This document shows positions 1 through 5,477 of a stretch of DNA of 5,496 bases, piece after piece (positions within the stretch are counted from its first letter, which is position 1; each line of letters opens with the position of its first letter). The stretch lies in assembly GCA_031394045.1 (NCBI GenBank), contig JANMWN010000211.1, positions 1 to 5,496 of the forward strand. The letters run 5' to 3'. Made by a program: the position numbers and the translations under genes. Source of the DNA: JANYIP01 sp031394045. Lineage in GTDB: Bacteria > Actinomycetota > Actinomycetes > Prado026. The notes under the pieces are model-generated. The model did no database searches and had not been told where the DNA came from. It saw only the letters and a list, made by a program, of their open reading frames with translations.

Positions 1-35
1 GTCGGCAAGGACCGCCTGTGGACAAGATCGCCGGG

Positions 36-58
36 TTGTCGGTCGGGTCTGCTATGGG
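36..58 (+). promoter_or_regulatory. Candidate PafBC-type (RecA-NDp) DNA-damage promoter
   Basis: The sequence reads TTGTCGGTC, then exactly eight bases, then TATGGG. The RecA/LexA-independent damage-inducible promoter known from mycobacteria (recA P1 and others, activated by PafBC) has the form TTGTCRGTG-N8-TANNNT. Eight of nine bases match in the upstream element, the spacing is exact, and the -10 keeps TA but has G where the final T is expected. A transcript would start near 65 and give a leader of about 58 bases that contains the SOS box. The motif match is seen; function is inferred. Confidence 0.45.
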
Positions 59-94
59 AAATTGTGTCGAAAAGTTGTTGCGTACCAATGGCGT

Positions 95-110
95 TCGAAC
101 ACCTGTTCGA
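95..110. promoter_or_regulatory. LexA binding site (SOS box)
   Basis: TCGAAC-ACCT-GTTCGA is an exact match to the actinobacterial SOS box TCGAAC-N4-GTTCGA, with 14 of 16 positions in dyad symmetry. It ends 13 bases before the start codon of the DUF222/HNH gene and just upstream of a -10 hexamer, so bound LexA would block that promoter. SOS boxes in front of 13E12-repeat (DUF222/HNH) genes are known in Mycobacterium tuberculosis, which supports the assignment. Confidence 0.88.
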
Positions 111-111
111 G

Positions 112-117
112 TAGGAT
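112..117 (+). promoter_or_regulatory. -10 hexamer of a LexA-repressed, possibly leaderless promoter
   Basis: TAGGAT fits the actinobacterial -10 consensus TANNNT. It is separated by six bases from the A of the ATG at 124, so transcription could begin at the start codon itself. The SOS box (95-110) would then lie in the -35/-10 spacer, a classic repressor position. No good -35 is visible at 17-18 bp (89-94 reads TGGCGT). The same bases include AGGA (113-116), seven bases before the ATG, which could instead act as a Shine-Dalgarno on a longer transcript from the promoter at 36-58. Confidence 0.5.
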
Positions 118-123
118 CATGGA

Positions 124-1437
124 ATGACGATCACCGCGCAGCACCCGGCGACGCCCCTGGTGGGCGACCCGCTGCTGCTCGCGCGGGCCAGGGTGGATGC
201 GGCGCTGGACCAGCTCGCCGCTGCCGTGGCCGAGCACCTTTCGGGCGGGGTTGATCCGCGGGGGGGGGCGGGGTGGGCGCGCCGGGTCGAGGCCCGGGTC
301 GCCGCGGTCCGGCTGGTCGCGTTGGGCGAGGCCGAACGCCGCGGTGCCGCCCGTGCGAAGGGAGCGTTGGGGACTGCAGCGTGGCTGTCCGGTCAAGGCG
401 TGGCCCCGGGTGTGGCGCGTCGGGACGTGGCCCTGGCGGGGGCGTTGACCGACCCGGACCATGAGGGCACCAGGGACCGGCTCGCCTCCGGTGGGCTCAC
501 CCCCGAGCAGGCGATCGTGATCACCCGCGCCAAGGACGCCCTGTCCGATGGCGTGACCCTCGAGCAGCGGGCCAGGTTCGAGGCGGACCTGCTCGAGGCG
601 GCCCCTTCGTGCACCCCGCACCAGCTCGAGACCGCCGCCCGACGGGCCGCGGCCCGGGTCGACCCGGCTGGTTCGGGTGACCTGGAACGCCTCGAACGCG
701 CCGCCCGGGCCCGACGGGAGTTCACCATCACCCGCCGGGGCGACAGGTTCGTCCTGGGTGGGCAGCTCGACCCCGAAGGCGCCGCGTATGTCTCTGCCGC
801 GTTGGGGCCGCTGTCCGCGCCCCGGCCCTCCTCAGTGGACGGCCCGGACCCGCGAACCTACGCCCGCAGGATGGGCGACGCCCTGGTCGACCTGGCCAGG
901 CGTCACCTCAGCGCCGGGGACCTGCCCGAGACCGGTGGCCTACCCACCCAGGTCATCGTCACCATGACCCTGGACCAACTACAAGCATCCCGCGATACCG
1001 ATGACGCCGCGGAGCTGACCGGGGGGACCGTACAGGTGCCGATCTCGGCCGCACGCGCGCGGCGGCTGGCCTGCGACGCCCGGGTCCTGCCCGCCGTCCT
1101 TGGCGGCGCCAGCGTGGTCCTGGACCTGGGCGCCAACCGGCGCACCGCCAGCCGCGCCCAACGCATCGCCCTCGCACTGCGCGACCAAGGATGCACCGCA
1201 CCGTTCTGCGACAAGCCAGCCACCTGGTGCGAAGCCCACCACCTGATCCCCTGGCAGGTCAGCCCACGAACCGACCTGAACAACCTGGCCCTGGTCTGCG
1301 ACGCCCACCACGACCTGCTCCACCACGACGGCTGGACCATCACCCTCAAGAAAGGAAAAGCGATCTGGCACCCACCCCCACGATCAGAACCACCGCCCGA
1401 GCCACCACCAGACGAACCACCCCGGACGCCGACCTAG
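124..1437 (+). CDS. DUF222 / HNH endonuclease domain protein (13E12 repeat family type)
   Basis: A 437-residue protein with the two-part layout of the 13E12/DUF222 family: a long helical, Arg/Ala-rich N-terminal region (about residues 15-330, DUF222) followed by a compact C-terminal HNH nuclease domain. In the HNH part C357-x4-C362 is followed by C369-x2-HH (372-373), N387-L, and C392-x2-HH (395-396). These form the usual zinc-binding and catalytic pattern, so the nuclease looks intact. The tail (about 414-437) is rich in proline and acidic residues. ATG 124 is chosen because AGGA lies seven bases before it and a -10 points at it; an ATG at 119 is only a two-codon frame (ATGGAATGA) overlapping the true start. 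The protein probably binds and cuts DNA, but the physiological role of this multi-copy actinobacterial family is not established. The SOS box just upstream predicts induction by DNA damage. Confidence 0.92.
   Translation: MTITAQHPATPLVGDPLLLARARVDAALDQLAAAVAEHLSGGVDPRGGAGWARRVEARVAAVRLVALGEAERRGAARAKGALGTAAWLSGQGVAPGVARRDVALAGALTDPDHEGTRDRLASGGLTPEQAIVITRAKDALSDGVTLEQRARFEADLLEAAPSCTPHQLETAARRAAARVDPAGSGDLERLERAARARREFTITRRGDRFVLGGQLDPEGAAYVSAALGPLSAPRPSSVDGPDPRTYARRMGDALVDLARRHLSAGDLPETGGLPTQVIVTMTLDQLQASRDTDDAAELTGGTVQVPISAARARRLACDARVLPAVLGGASVVLDLGANRRTASRAQRIALALRDQGCTAPFCDKPATWCEAHHLIPWQVSPRTDLNNLALVCDAHHDLLHHDGWTITLKKGKAIWHPPPRSEPPPEPPPDEPPRTPT
260..268 (+). repeat. Nine-guanine homopolymer inside the DUF222/HNH gene
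   Basis: Nine consecutive G residues span codons 46-49 (Arg-Gly-Gly-Ala). A run this long is prone to slippage during replication and to base-calling error. The reading frame is open on both sides and the downstream HNH domain is in frame, so the sequence as given encodes a complete protein. Confidence 0.9.
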
Positions 1438-1465
1438 TGGCTTCTGGGTCGTGACGCGGGGGCGG

Positions 1466-1471
1466 TAGGTT
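1466..1471 (+). promoter_or_regulatory. Possible leaderless promoter -10 for the RDD gene
   Basis: TAGGTT fits TANNNT and lies six bases before the GTG start at 1478, the spacing expected for a leaderless actinobacterial transcript. No clear -35 is seen (1442-1447 reads TTCTGG with an 18-bp spacer, a poor match). Alternatively GGTAGG (1464-1469), eight bases before the GTG, is a weak Shine-Dalgarno on read-through transcript from the preceding gene. Confidence 0.35.
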
Positions 1472-1477
1472 GCCGCG

Positions 1478-2017
1478 GTGACGAACGAACCCACCGACCT
1501 GCCCGAGGGTCCCCTCGACCCCTTCGACGACGGCGTCCACCTGGCGTCGGGGCCGGACGACGTCGGCTTCCTGCGCATTCCGAACACTGGCGCACGGCTC
1601 CTGTCGAGCCTGATCGACGTCATCTTCGTGGCGATCCTCGTGGTGGTGCCGTCGACGGTGATCCCTGTCATGATGCTGCACCCGGCGAAGGGCCAGAAGT
1701 TCACGCCGGCGCAGAACCGCACGATCACGATCATCACCCTGGTGGTCGTGCTCGTTGTGATGCTGGCGTACGTCGCGCTGGAGCGGACCACCGGTGGGTC
1801 GCCGGGCCGGCGGCTGTTCCGGCTTCGGCTGGTGACGGTGGCGGGCGCCAAGCCTTCCTGGGGGCGGCTGATCGGCAAGTACAGCGTCATCTTCCTGTCC
1901 GCACTGCTGCCGATCCTGATCCTGGTGGTGCTGCTGGCTCTGGTGGTGGCGACGTTCCAGCCGCAGCGTCGCAACGGGCTGGACCTGATGGCCGGCACCC
2001 GGGTCGTCATCGCGTAG
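1478..2017 (+). CDS. RDD family membrane protein
   Basis: A 179-residue protein with an acidic, proline-containing cytoplasmic N-terminus (1-37) and three hydrophobic segments (about 41-66, 82-102 and 133-160). It carries the hallmarks of the RDD family: R40 and D47 at the start of the first membrane helix, a GGSPGRRLFRLRLV block (106-119) after the second helix, and D169 in the closing GLDLMAGTRVV region. RDD proteins are small integral membrane proteins; some have been linked to ion transport, but most have no defined role, so no substrate can be named. The start is a GTG, with GGTAGG eight bases upstream or a possible leaderless -10. The stop lies 40 bp after the previous gene and 15 bp before the next, so it may head the downstream cluster. 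The family call is secure; the function is unknown. Confidence 0.85.
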   Translation: MTNEPTDLPEGPLDPFDDGVHLASGPDDVGFLRIPNTGARLLSSLIDVIFVAILVVVPSTVIPVMMLHPAKGQKFTPAQNRTITIITLVVVLVVMLAYVALERTTGGSPGRRLFRLRLVTVAGAKPSWGRLIGKYSVIFLSALLPILILVVLLALVVATFQPQRRNGLDLMAGTRVVIA

Positions 2018-2032
2018 CCGGATCAGCTAGGT

Positions 2033-2437
2033 ATGCCCGCGTTCGTCGGCGAGACTGTGGCGATGGACTCGGCCGTCACCGTCTTGCTCACCGGGCGACT
2101 CGGGCTGTTCGTACGCCTGCCGGGACTGCCCGGCTCGCGGCCGGCGCTGCTCGATGCGCTGCACCGGTACGCCGACCGGCTCGCCGAGGAGCCGGGCACC
2201 GAGCTCTTCGTGGTCTCGGTCGACCCCACCGACCCGGACGTCGTCTGGCTGAACGAGTGGTTCCACGACGAGGAGGCGCTCGATGCGCACCGGGCCGCAC
2301 CGGCCTTCGCCGAGCTACTCTCGACCATGCCCGACCTGCTCACTGGACCGGCCGGGATCCTGCGGATCGACCCCCTCCGTCTCGACCTGTCCGGAACCAT
2401 CGCTGCAGGCGTGGAGTCCGACGGGCTGGCGACGTGA
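2033..2437 (+). CDS. ABM-domain (dimeric alpha-beta barrel) protein, putative quinol monooxygenase-like
   Basis: A 134-residue cytoplasmic protein with one antibiotic-biosynthesis-monooxygenase (ABM/YgiN-like) domain at about residues 22-105. The first strand and loop read GLFVRLPGLPG, followed by a helix (38-51, ALLDALHRYADRLA), EPGTELF, the strand VVWLNEWF (70-77) and the helix DEEALDAHRAAPAF (79-92). The E75-W76 and H86 positions correspond to the conserved E-W...H signature of the family. Characterised members use no metal or cofactor and oxidise quinols or polyketides, but many are uncharacterised. The C-terminal ~30 residues extend beyond the domain. The start is uncertain: ATG 2033 has only a poorly spaced AGG, whereas ATG 2063 (residue 11) is preceded by GGCGAGA at eight bases and begins closer to the domain. 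The stop overlaps the next start as GTGA (2434-2437), suggesting translational coupling to the copper monooxygenase-like gene. Confidence 0.8.
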   Translation: MPAFVGETVAMDSAVTVLLTGRLGLFVRLPGLPGSRPALLDALHRYADRLAEEPGTELFVVSVDPTDPDVVWLNEWFHDEEALDAHRAAPAFAELLSTMPDLLTGPAGILRIDPLRLDLSGTIAAGVESDGLAT

Positions 2438-3657
2438 GGACAGGCCTACGCACGGGAGTCCTCGCCGGAGTCGCTGTCGCGGCTGCCCAGCTCGCCGGCT
2501 GTGGCGCGGGGTCGACCGCGAGCCCCGGCAGCACCGCAGCCCCGACTGCCACCCCATCAGCGAGCGAGACCGCCGGTGGGCCCACGCCGGGCTCGACCCA
2601 GCCGGCCCCGTTGCCGTTGCGGCCGGGGGAGTCCCGGCTCTCGCTGGGTCTTCCGGGCGGGACGTACCAGCCGTCGGCGCCGTCGGGCGGCCAGGACGAC
2701 TACCGCTGCTTCCTGCTCGACCCGAACCTCGCGTCGTCCGTGTTCATCAGCGGTGTCTACTTCACCCCCGGGAACGCCGCGATCGTGCACCACGCGATCC
2801 TGTACCGAGTCACCCCCGCCCAGGTGGCCGACGCCGAGGTCAAGAGCGCGGCCTCCGGCGGCACCGGCTGGACCTGCTTCGGCGACCCCGGCCTGCCGGC
2901 GGGCGACCAGGACCCGGTCGCCGCGCTCAACACCGCTCCCTGGCTGGCCGGCTGGGCCCCCGGCTCGGGTGAGCAGCTGTTCGGTGCCGGGTACGGCGTA
3001 CCCCTGGCGGCCGGGAGCCGCATCGTGCTGCAGGTGCACTACAACCTCCGAGGCGGCAGCGGGAGCGACAGCAGCAAGCTCTCGTTGCGGCTGGCTCCAG
3101 GGACGGCCAAGCTCAAGGCGCTGCACACCACCCTGCTGGTCGCCCCGGTCGAGCTGCCCTGCGCGCCGGCCGAGCGCGGGCCGCTGTGCCAGCGCGGGAA
3201 CGCCCTGCTCGACCTGGTCAGCCGGTTCGGGCCGTCGGCGGGACGTACGGTCGCCGGGCTCCAGCTGCTCTGCGGCGGCGTCAGCCTGACGACCCCCAGG
3301 GCCGGGCCGACACAGCACTGTGACCGACGGGTCGAGACCCGGTCGACGATCGTCGCCGTGGCCGGGCACATGCACCTGCTCGGTCGCTCGATCCGGATCG
3401 AGCTCAACCCGGGTACGCCTCGGGCGCGGGTGCTCCTCGACCGCCCGGTCTGGAACTTCGACGACCAGCGCTCGCAACCGCTGTCCGCACCGGTCGCGAT
3501 CGGCCCAGGCGACATCCTGCGGGTCACCTGCACCCACGACGCTACGCTTCGGGCCCAGCTGCCCGAGCTTCGCGGACTCGTACCCCGCTACGCGACCTGG
3601 GGAGCAGGGACGACCGACGAGATGTGCCTCGGCATCATCATCGAGACCAACCATTGA
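2434..3657 (+). CDS. Lipoprotein, copper type II (PHM/DBH-like) monooxygenase family
   Basis: A 407-residue secreted lipoprotein: R2 and R6, a hydrophobic stretch (8-20) and the lipobox L20-A-G-C23, then a Ser/Thr/Pro/Gly linker (24-66). The rest matches the two-domain fold of peptidylglycine alpha-hydroxylating and dopamine beta-monooxygenases. H119-H120 (VHHAILYRV) and H202 (LQVHYN) correspond to the CuH site; H312-x-H314 (GHMHLLGRSI) and M397 (TTDEMC) to the CuM site. GDILRVTC (359-366) and C398 match the region of a conserved disulfide. These enzymes hydroxylate C-H bonds using two coppers, O2 and a reductant such as ascorbate; the substrate here is unknown. GTG 2434 is chosen because it places the signal peptide at the N-terminus; the frame is open upstream to 2257, but that part is Arg-rich and overlaps the ABM gene. 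The start overlaps the ABM stop and the stop is 7 bp before betA. Six further cysteines may form disulfides. Confidence 0.85.
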   Translation: MRTGLRTGVLAGVAVAAAQLAGCGAGSTASPGSTAAPTATPSASETAGGPTPGSTQPAPLPLRPGESRLSLGLPGGTYQPSAPSGGQDDYRCFLLDPNLASSVFISGVYFTPGNAAIVHHAILYRVTPAQVADAEVKSAASGGTGWTCFGDPGLPAGDQDPVAALNTAPWLAGWAPGSGEQLFGAGYGVPLAAGSRIVLQVHYNLRGGSGSDSSKLSLRLAPGTAKLKALHTTLLVAPVELPCAPAERGPLCQRGNALLDLVSRFGPSAGRTVAGLQLLCGGVSLTTPRAGPTQHCDRRVETRSTIVAVAGHMHLLGRSIRIELNPGTPRARVLLDRPVWNFDDQRSQPLSAPVAIGPGDILRVTCTHDATLRAQLPELRGLVPRYATWGAGTTDEMCLGIIIETNH

Positions 3658-3664
3658 GGGGCGC

Positions 3665-5317
3665 ATGACTCTCCCGCAGTACGACTTCGTCATCGTGGGC
3701 GGCGGCTCGGCCGGATGCGCTCTCGGCAACCGGCTCAGCACCGACTCCGGCAACCGGGTCCTAGTCCTCGAGGCCGGCCGCTCGGACTTCCCGTGGGATG
3801 TGTTCATCCACATGCCTGCAGCGCTGCCGTTCCCGATCGGCAGCCGGTTCTACGACTGGAAGTACGAGTCGGAGCCGGAGCCGTTCATGAACGACCGCCG
3901 GATCTACCACGCTCGTGGCAAGGTCCTCGGCGGGTCCAGCAGCATCAATGGGATGATCTTCCAGCGCGGCAACGCGCTCGACTACGAGCGTTGGGGCGCC
4001 GACAAGGGCATGGAGACGTGGGACTACGCCCACTGCCTGCCCTACTTCAAGCGGATGGAGGACACCACCGCCGGGGGCGACGAGTTCCGCGGTGTCGGCG
4101 GGCCCCTGACGCTGGAGCGTGGCCCGGCGACCAACCCGCTGTTCGGCGCGTTCTTCGAGGCGGTGCAGCAGGCCGGCTACCCACTCACCACGGACGTCAA
4201 CGGGTACCAGCAGGAGGGCTTCGCGCGCTTCGACCGGAACATCAAGCGTGGGCGCAGGTGGAGCGCCGCCCAGGCGTACCTGCACCCGGCGATGAAGCGT
4301 CCGAACCTCACCGTCGAGACGCGTGCGTTCGTGACCAAGATCCTCTTCGCGGGCAAGCGCGCGGTCGGGGTCGAGTACTCGCACGGCGGGGGAGCGGCCA
4401 AGCGGGTCTACGGCAAGGACGTCGTGCTCTGCGGCGGTGCCATCAACACCCCGCAGCTGCTGCAGCTCTCCGGTGTAGGCAATGCGCCCGACCTCGAGTC
4501 GGTGGGCGTCGGCGTGATCCACGACCTGCCAGGGGTCGGCGAGAACCTCCAGGACCACCTCGAGGTGTACGTACAGTACGCGTGCAAGCTGCCGGTCTCG
4601 TTGCAGCCTTCTATGAAGATGTGGAAGCGGCCGTTCATCGGGGCCGAGTGGCTGTTCATGCGCCAGGGTCCCGGTGCCACCAACCACTTCGAGGCCGGCG
4701 GGTTCACCCGGAGCAACGATGACGTCGCCTACCCCAACCTGATGTTCCACTTCCTGCCGATCGCGATCCGCTACGACGGCACCTCGCCGGCGGGCGGGCA
4801 CGGGTACCAGGTCCACATCGGCCCGATGTACTCCGACGCCCGCGGCACCGTGAAGCTCAAGTCGTCGGACCCCTCGGTGCACCCGGCCCTGCGGTTCAAC
4901 TACCTCTCCACCGAGCAGGACAAGCGTGAGTGGGTCGAGGCGATCCGGGTGGCGCGCGACATCCTCACCCAGCCGGCCTTCGACGCGTACAACGGTGGAG
5001 AGCTATCGCCGGGCCCGACCGTCGAGACCGACCAGGAGATCCGCGACTGGGTGGCCAAGGACGGCGAGACGGCCCTGCATCCCTCGTGCACGGCCAAGAT
5101 GGGTGTCGACGACATGGCCGTCGTCGACCCGCTGACCATGAAGGTGCACGGGCTTGAGGGACTCCGGGTGGTCGACGCGTCGGTCATGCCCTACGTCACC
5201 AACGGCAACATCTACGCGCCAGTGATGATGCTCGCCGAGAAGGCCGCCGACCTGATCCTGGAGAACACCCCGCTAGACCCGCTGCACGTCGACTTCTACC
5301 GACACCAGAAGGCCTGA
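3665..5317 (+). CDS. betA: Choline dehydrogenase (GMC oxidoreductase)
   Basis: A 550-residue FAD enzyme of the glucose-methanol-choline family, about the length of Escherichia coli BetA, which it resembles along its whole length (for example SEPEPFMNDRR at 69-79, NGYQQEGF at 179-186 and HGLEGLRVVDAS at 495-506). The FAD-binding G12-x-G14-x2-G17 and E36 are present. GMC signature 1 begins at GKVLGGSSSING (85-96), and signature 2 is GAINTPQLLQLSGVG (258-272). The active-site pair is H472 (LHPSCTAKMG) and N515. It should oxidise choline to betaine aldehyde, and perhaps on to glycine betaine, feeding electrons to the respiratory chain. Another alcohol substrate remains possible within this family. 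ATG 3665 is chosen because the protein then begins directly at the FAD fold; AGGGG (3657-3661) lies only three bases before it. The frame is open far upstream, but that is a shadow of the preceding gene. Seven bases separate it from the copper monooxygenase gene, implying co-transcription. Confidence 0.9.
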   Translation: MTLPQYDFVIVGGGSAGCALGNRLSTDSGNRVLVLEAGRSDFPWDVFIHMPAALPFPIGSRFYDWKYESEPEPFMNDRRIYHARGKVLGGSSSINGMIFQRGNALDYERWGADKGMETWDYAHCLPYFKRMEDTTAGGDEFRGVGGPLTLERGPATNPLFGAFFEAVQQAGYPLTTDVNGYQQEGFARFDRNIKRGRRWSAAQAYLHPAMKRPNLTVETRAFVTKILFAGKRAVGVEYSHGGGAAKRVYGKDVVLCGGAINTPQLLQLSGVGNAPDLESVGVGVIHDLPGVGENLQDHLEVYVQYACKLPVSLQPSMKMWKRPFIGAEWLFMRQGPGATNHFEAGGFTRSNDDVAYPNLMFHFLPIAIRYDGTSPAGGHGYQVHIGPMYSDARGTVKLKSSDPSVHPALRFNYLSTEQDKREWVEAIRVARDILTQPAFDAYNGGELSPGPTVETDQEIRDWVAKDGETALHPSCTAKMGVDDMAVVDPLTMKVHGLEGLRVVDASVMPYVTNGNIYAPVMMLAEKAADLILENTPLDPLHVDFYRHQKA

Positions 5318-5332
5318 GCAGACCCCTCCCGA

Positions 5333-5352
5333 CGTTTACCGTCCGTTTGCCG
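5333..5352. repeat. Two imperfect 9-bp direct repeats, period 11
   Basis: CGTTTACCG (5333-5341) and CGTTTGCCG (5344-5352) differ at one base and are one helical turn apart in the betA 3' region. The arrangement could be a pair of protein half-sites or chance; nothing else supports a function. Confidence 0.4.
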
Positions 5353-5369
5353 AGGCTCCCGCAGCCTTG
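5351..5369 (+). terminator. Small hairpin preceding the main terminator
   Basis: CGAGGCT (5351-5357) pairs with AGCCTTG (5363-5369) over seven pairs, one of them G-U, around a five-base loop. It lies between betA and the larger hairpin and may be part of a tandem terminator or protect the 3' end of the transcript. There is no U-run after it. Confidence 0.35.
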
Positions 5370-5374
5370 TTGGA

Positions 5375-5410
5375 GAAGGGCCCTCGGTACCTCCGTGTCG
5401 AGGGCCTTTC
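5375..5410 (+). terminator. Rho-independent-type terminator after betA
   Basis: A 12-bp stem is formed by GAAGGGCCCTCG (5375-5386) and CGAGGGCCTTTC (5399-5410), with eight perfect GC-rich pairs next to the 12-base loop and one G-U in the outer part. The 3' arm ends in TTTC followed by CCTT, a short broken U-tract, common in high-GC actinobacteria. It begins 57 bases after the betA stop and separates the cluster from the next promoter. The outer A-T pairs make it potentially active in both directions. Confidence 0.75.
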
Positions 5411-5412
5411 CC

Positions 5413-5443
5413 TTGCCCTGACGGCGCCCGCGACAGGTACGGT
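5413..5443 (+). promoter_or_regulatory. Candidate promoter for the gene starting at 5478
   Basis: TTGCCC (5413-5418) and TACGGT (5438-5443, fits TANNNT) are separated by 19 bases. The spacing is at the long end but acceptable for actinobacterial housekeeping promoters. A start near 5450 would give a leader of about 28 bases. Its place directly after the terminator supports an independent transcription unit. Confidence 0.4.
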
Positions 5444-5460
5444 CGGAATCACACGCCACC

Positions 5461-5468
5461 GAGGAAGG
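5461..5468 (+). promoter_or_regulatory. Shine-Dalgarno site deciding the start at 5478
   Basis: GAGGAAGG is a strong purine-rich ribosome binding site, nine bases before the ATG at 5478. It is the best such site in the window and is the main reason for calling a gene start so near the edge. Confidence 0.65.
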
Positions 5469-5477
5469 GCCGCCGCC

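Noticed and set aside
119..127. Two-codon upstream frame ATGGAATGA as a regulatory leader peptide
   Set aside because: It has no ribosome binding site at proper distance (AGGA is only two bases before it), and a leaderless transcript from 124 would not contain it.
18..254. Small open frame beginning with GTG over the upstream control region
   Set aside because: It has no ribosome binding site or recognisable domain, runs out of frame into the DUF222/HNH gene, and covers promoter motifs.
124..1437. Homing endonuclease or mobile element because of the HNH domain
   Set aside because: The DUF222 plus HNH layout is the chromosomal 13E12-type family; no intron, intein, terminal repeats or target duplication are seen at its ends.
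2257..2433. N-terminal extension of the lipoprotein frame by 59 codons
   Set aside because: The extension overlaps the ABM gene, is Arg/Pro-rich, and would bury the lipoprotein signal peptide and lipobox inside the protein.
3320..3664. N-terminal extension of the BetA frame by 115 codons
   Set aside because: It is an out-of-frame reading of the copper monooxygenase gene; BetA proteins begin directly at the FAD-binding fold, as from ATG 3665.
2557..3813. Long antisense open frame (418 codons) opposite the copper monooxygenase and betA start
   Set aside because: It is a GC-skew shadow: its composition is low-complexity (Arg, Gly, Gln, Val rich) with no recognisable domain, and the sense strand has clear conserved proteins.
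3761..4882. Antisense open frame of 373 codons opposite betA
   Set aside because: It mirrors the betA coding sequence, has no family motif, and betA is unambiguous on the other strand.
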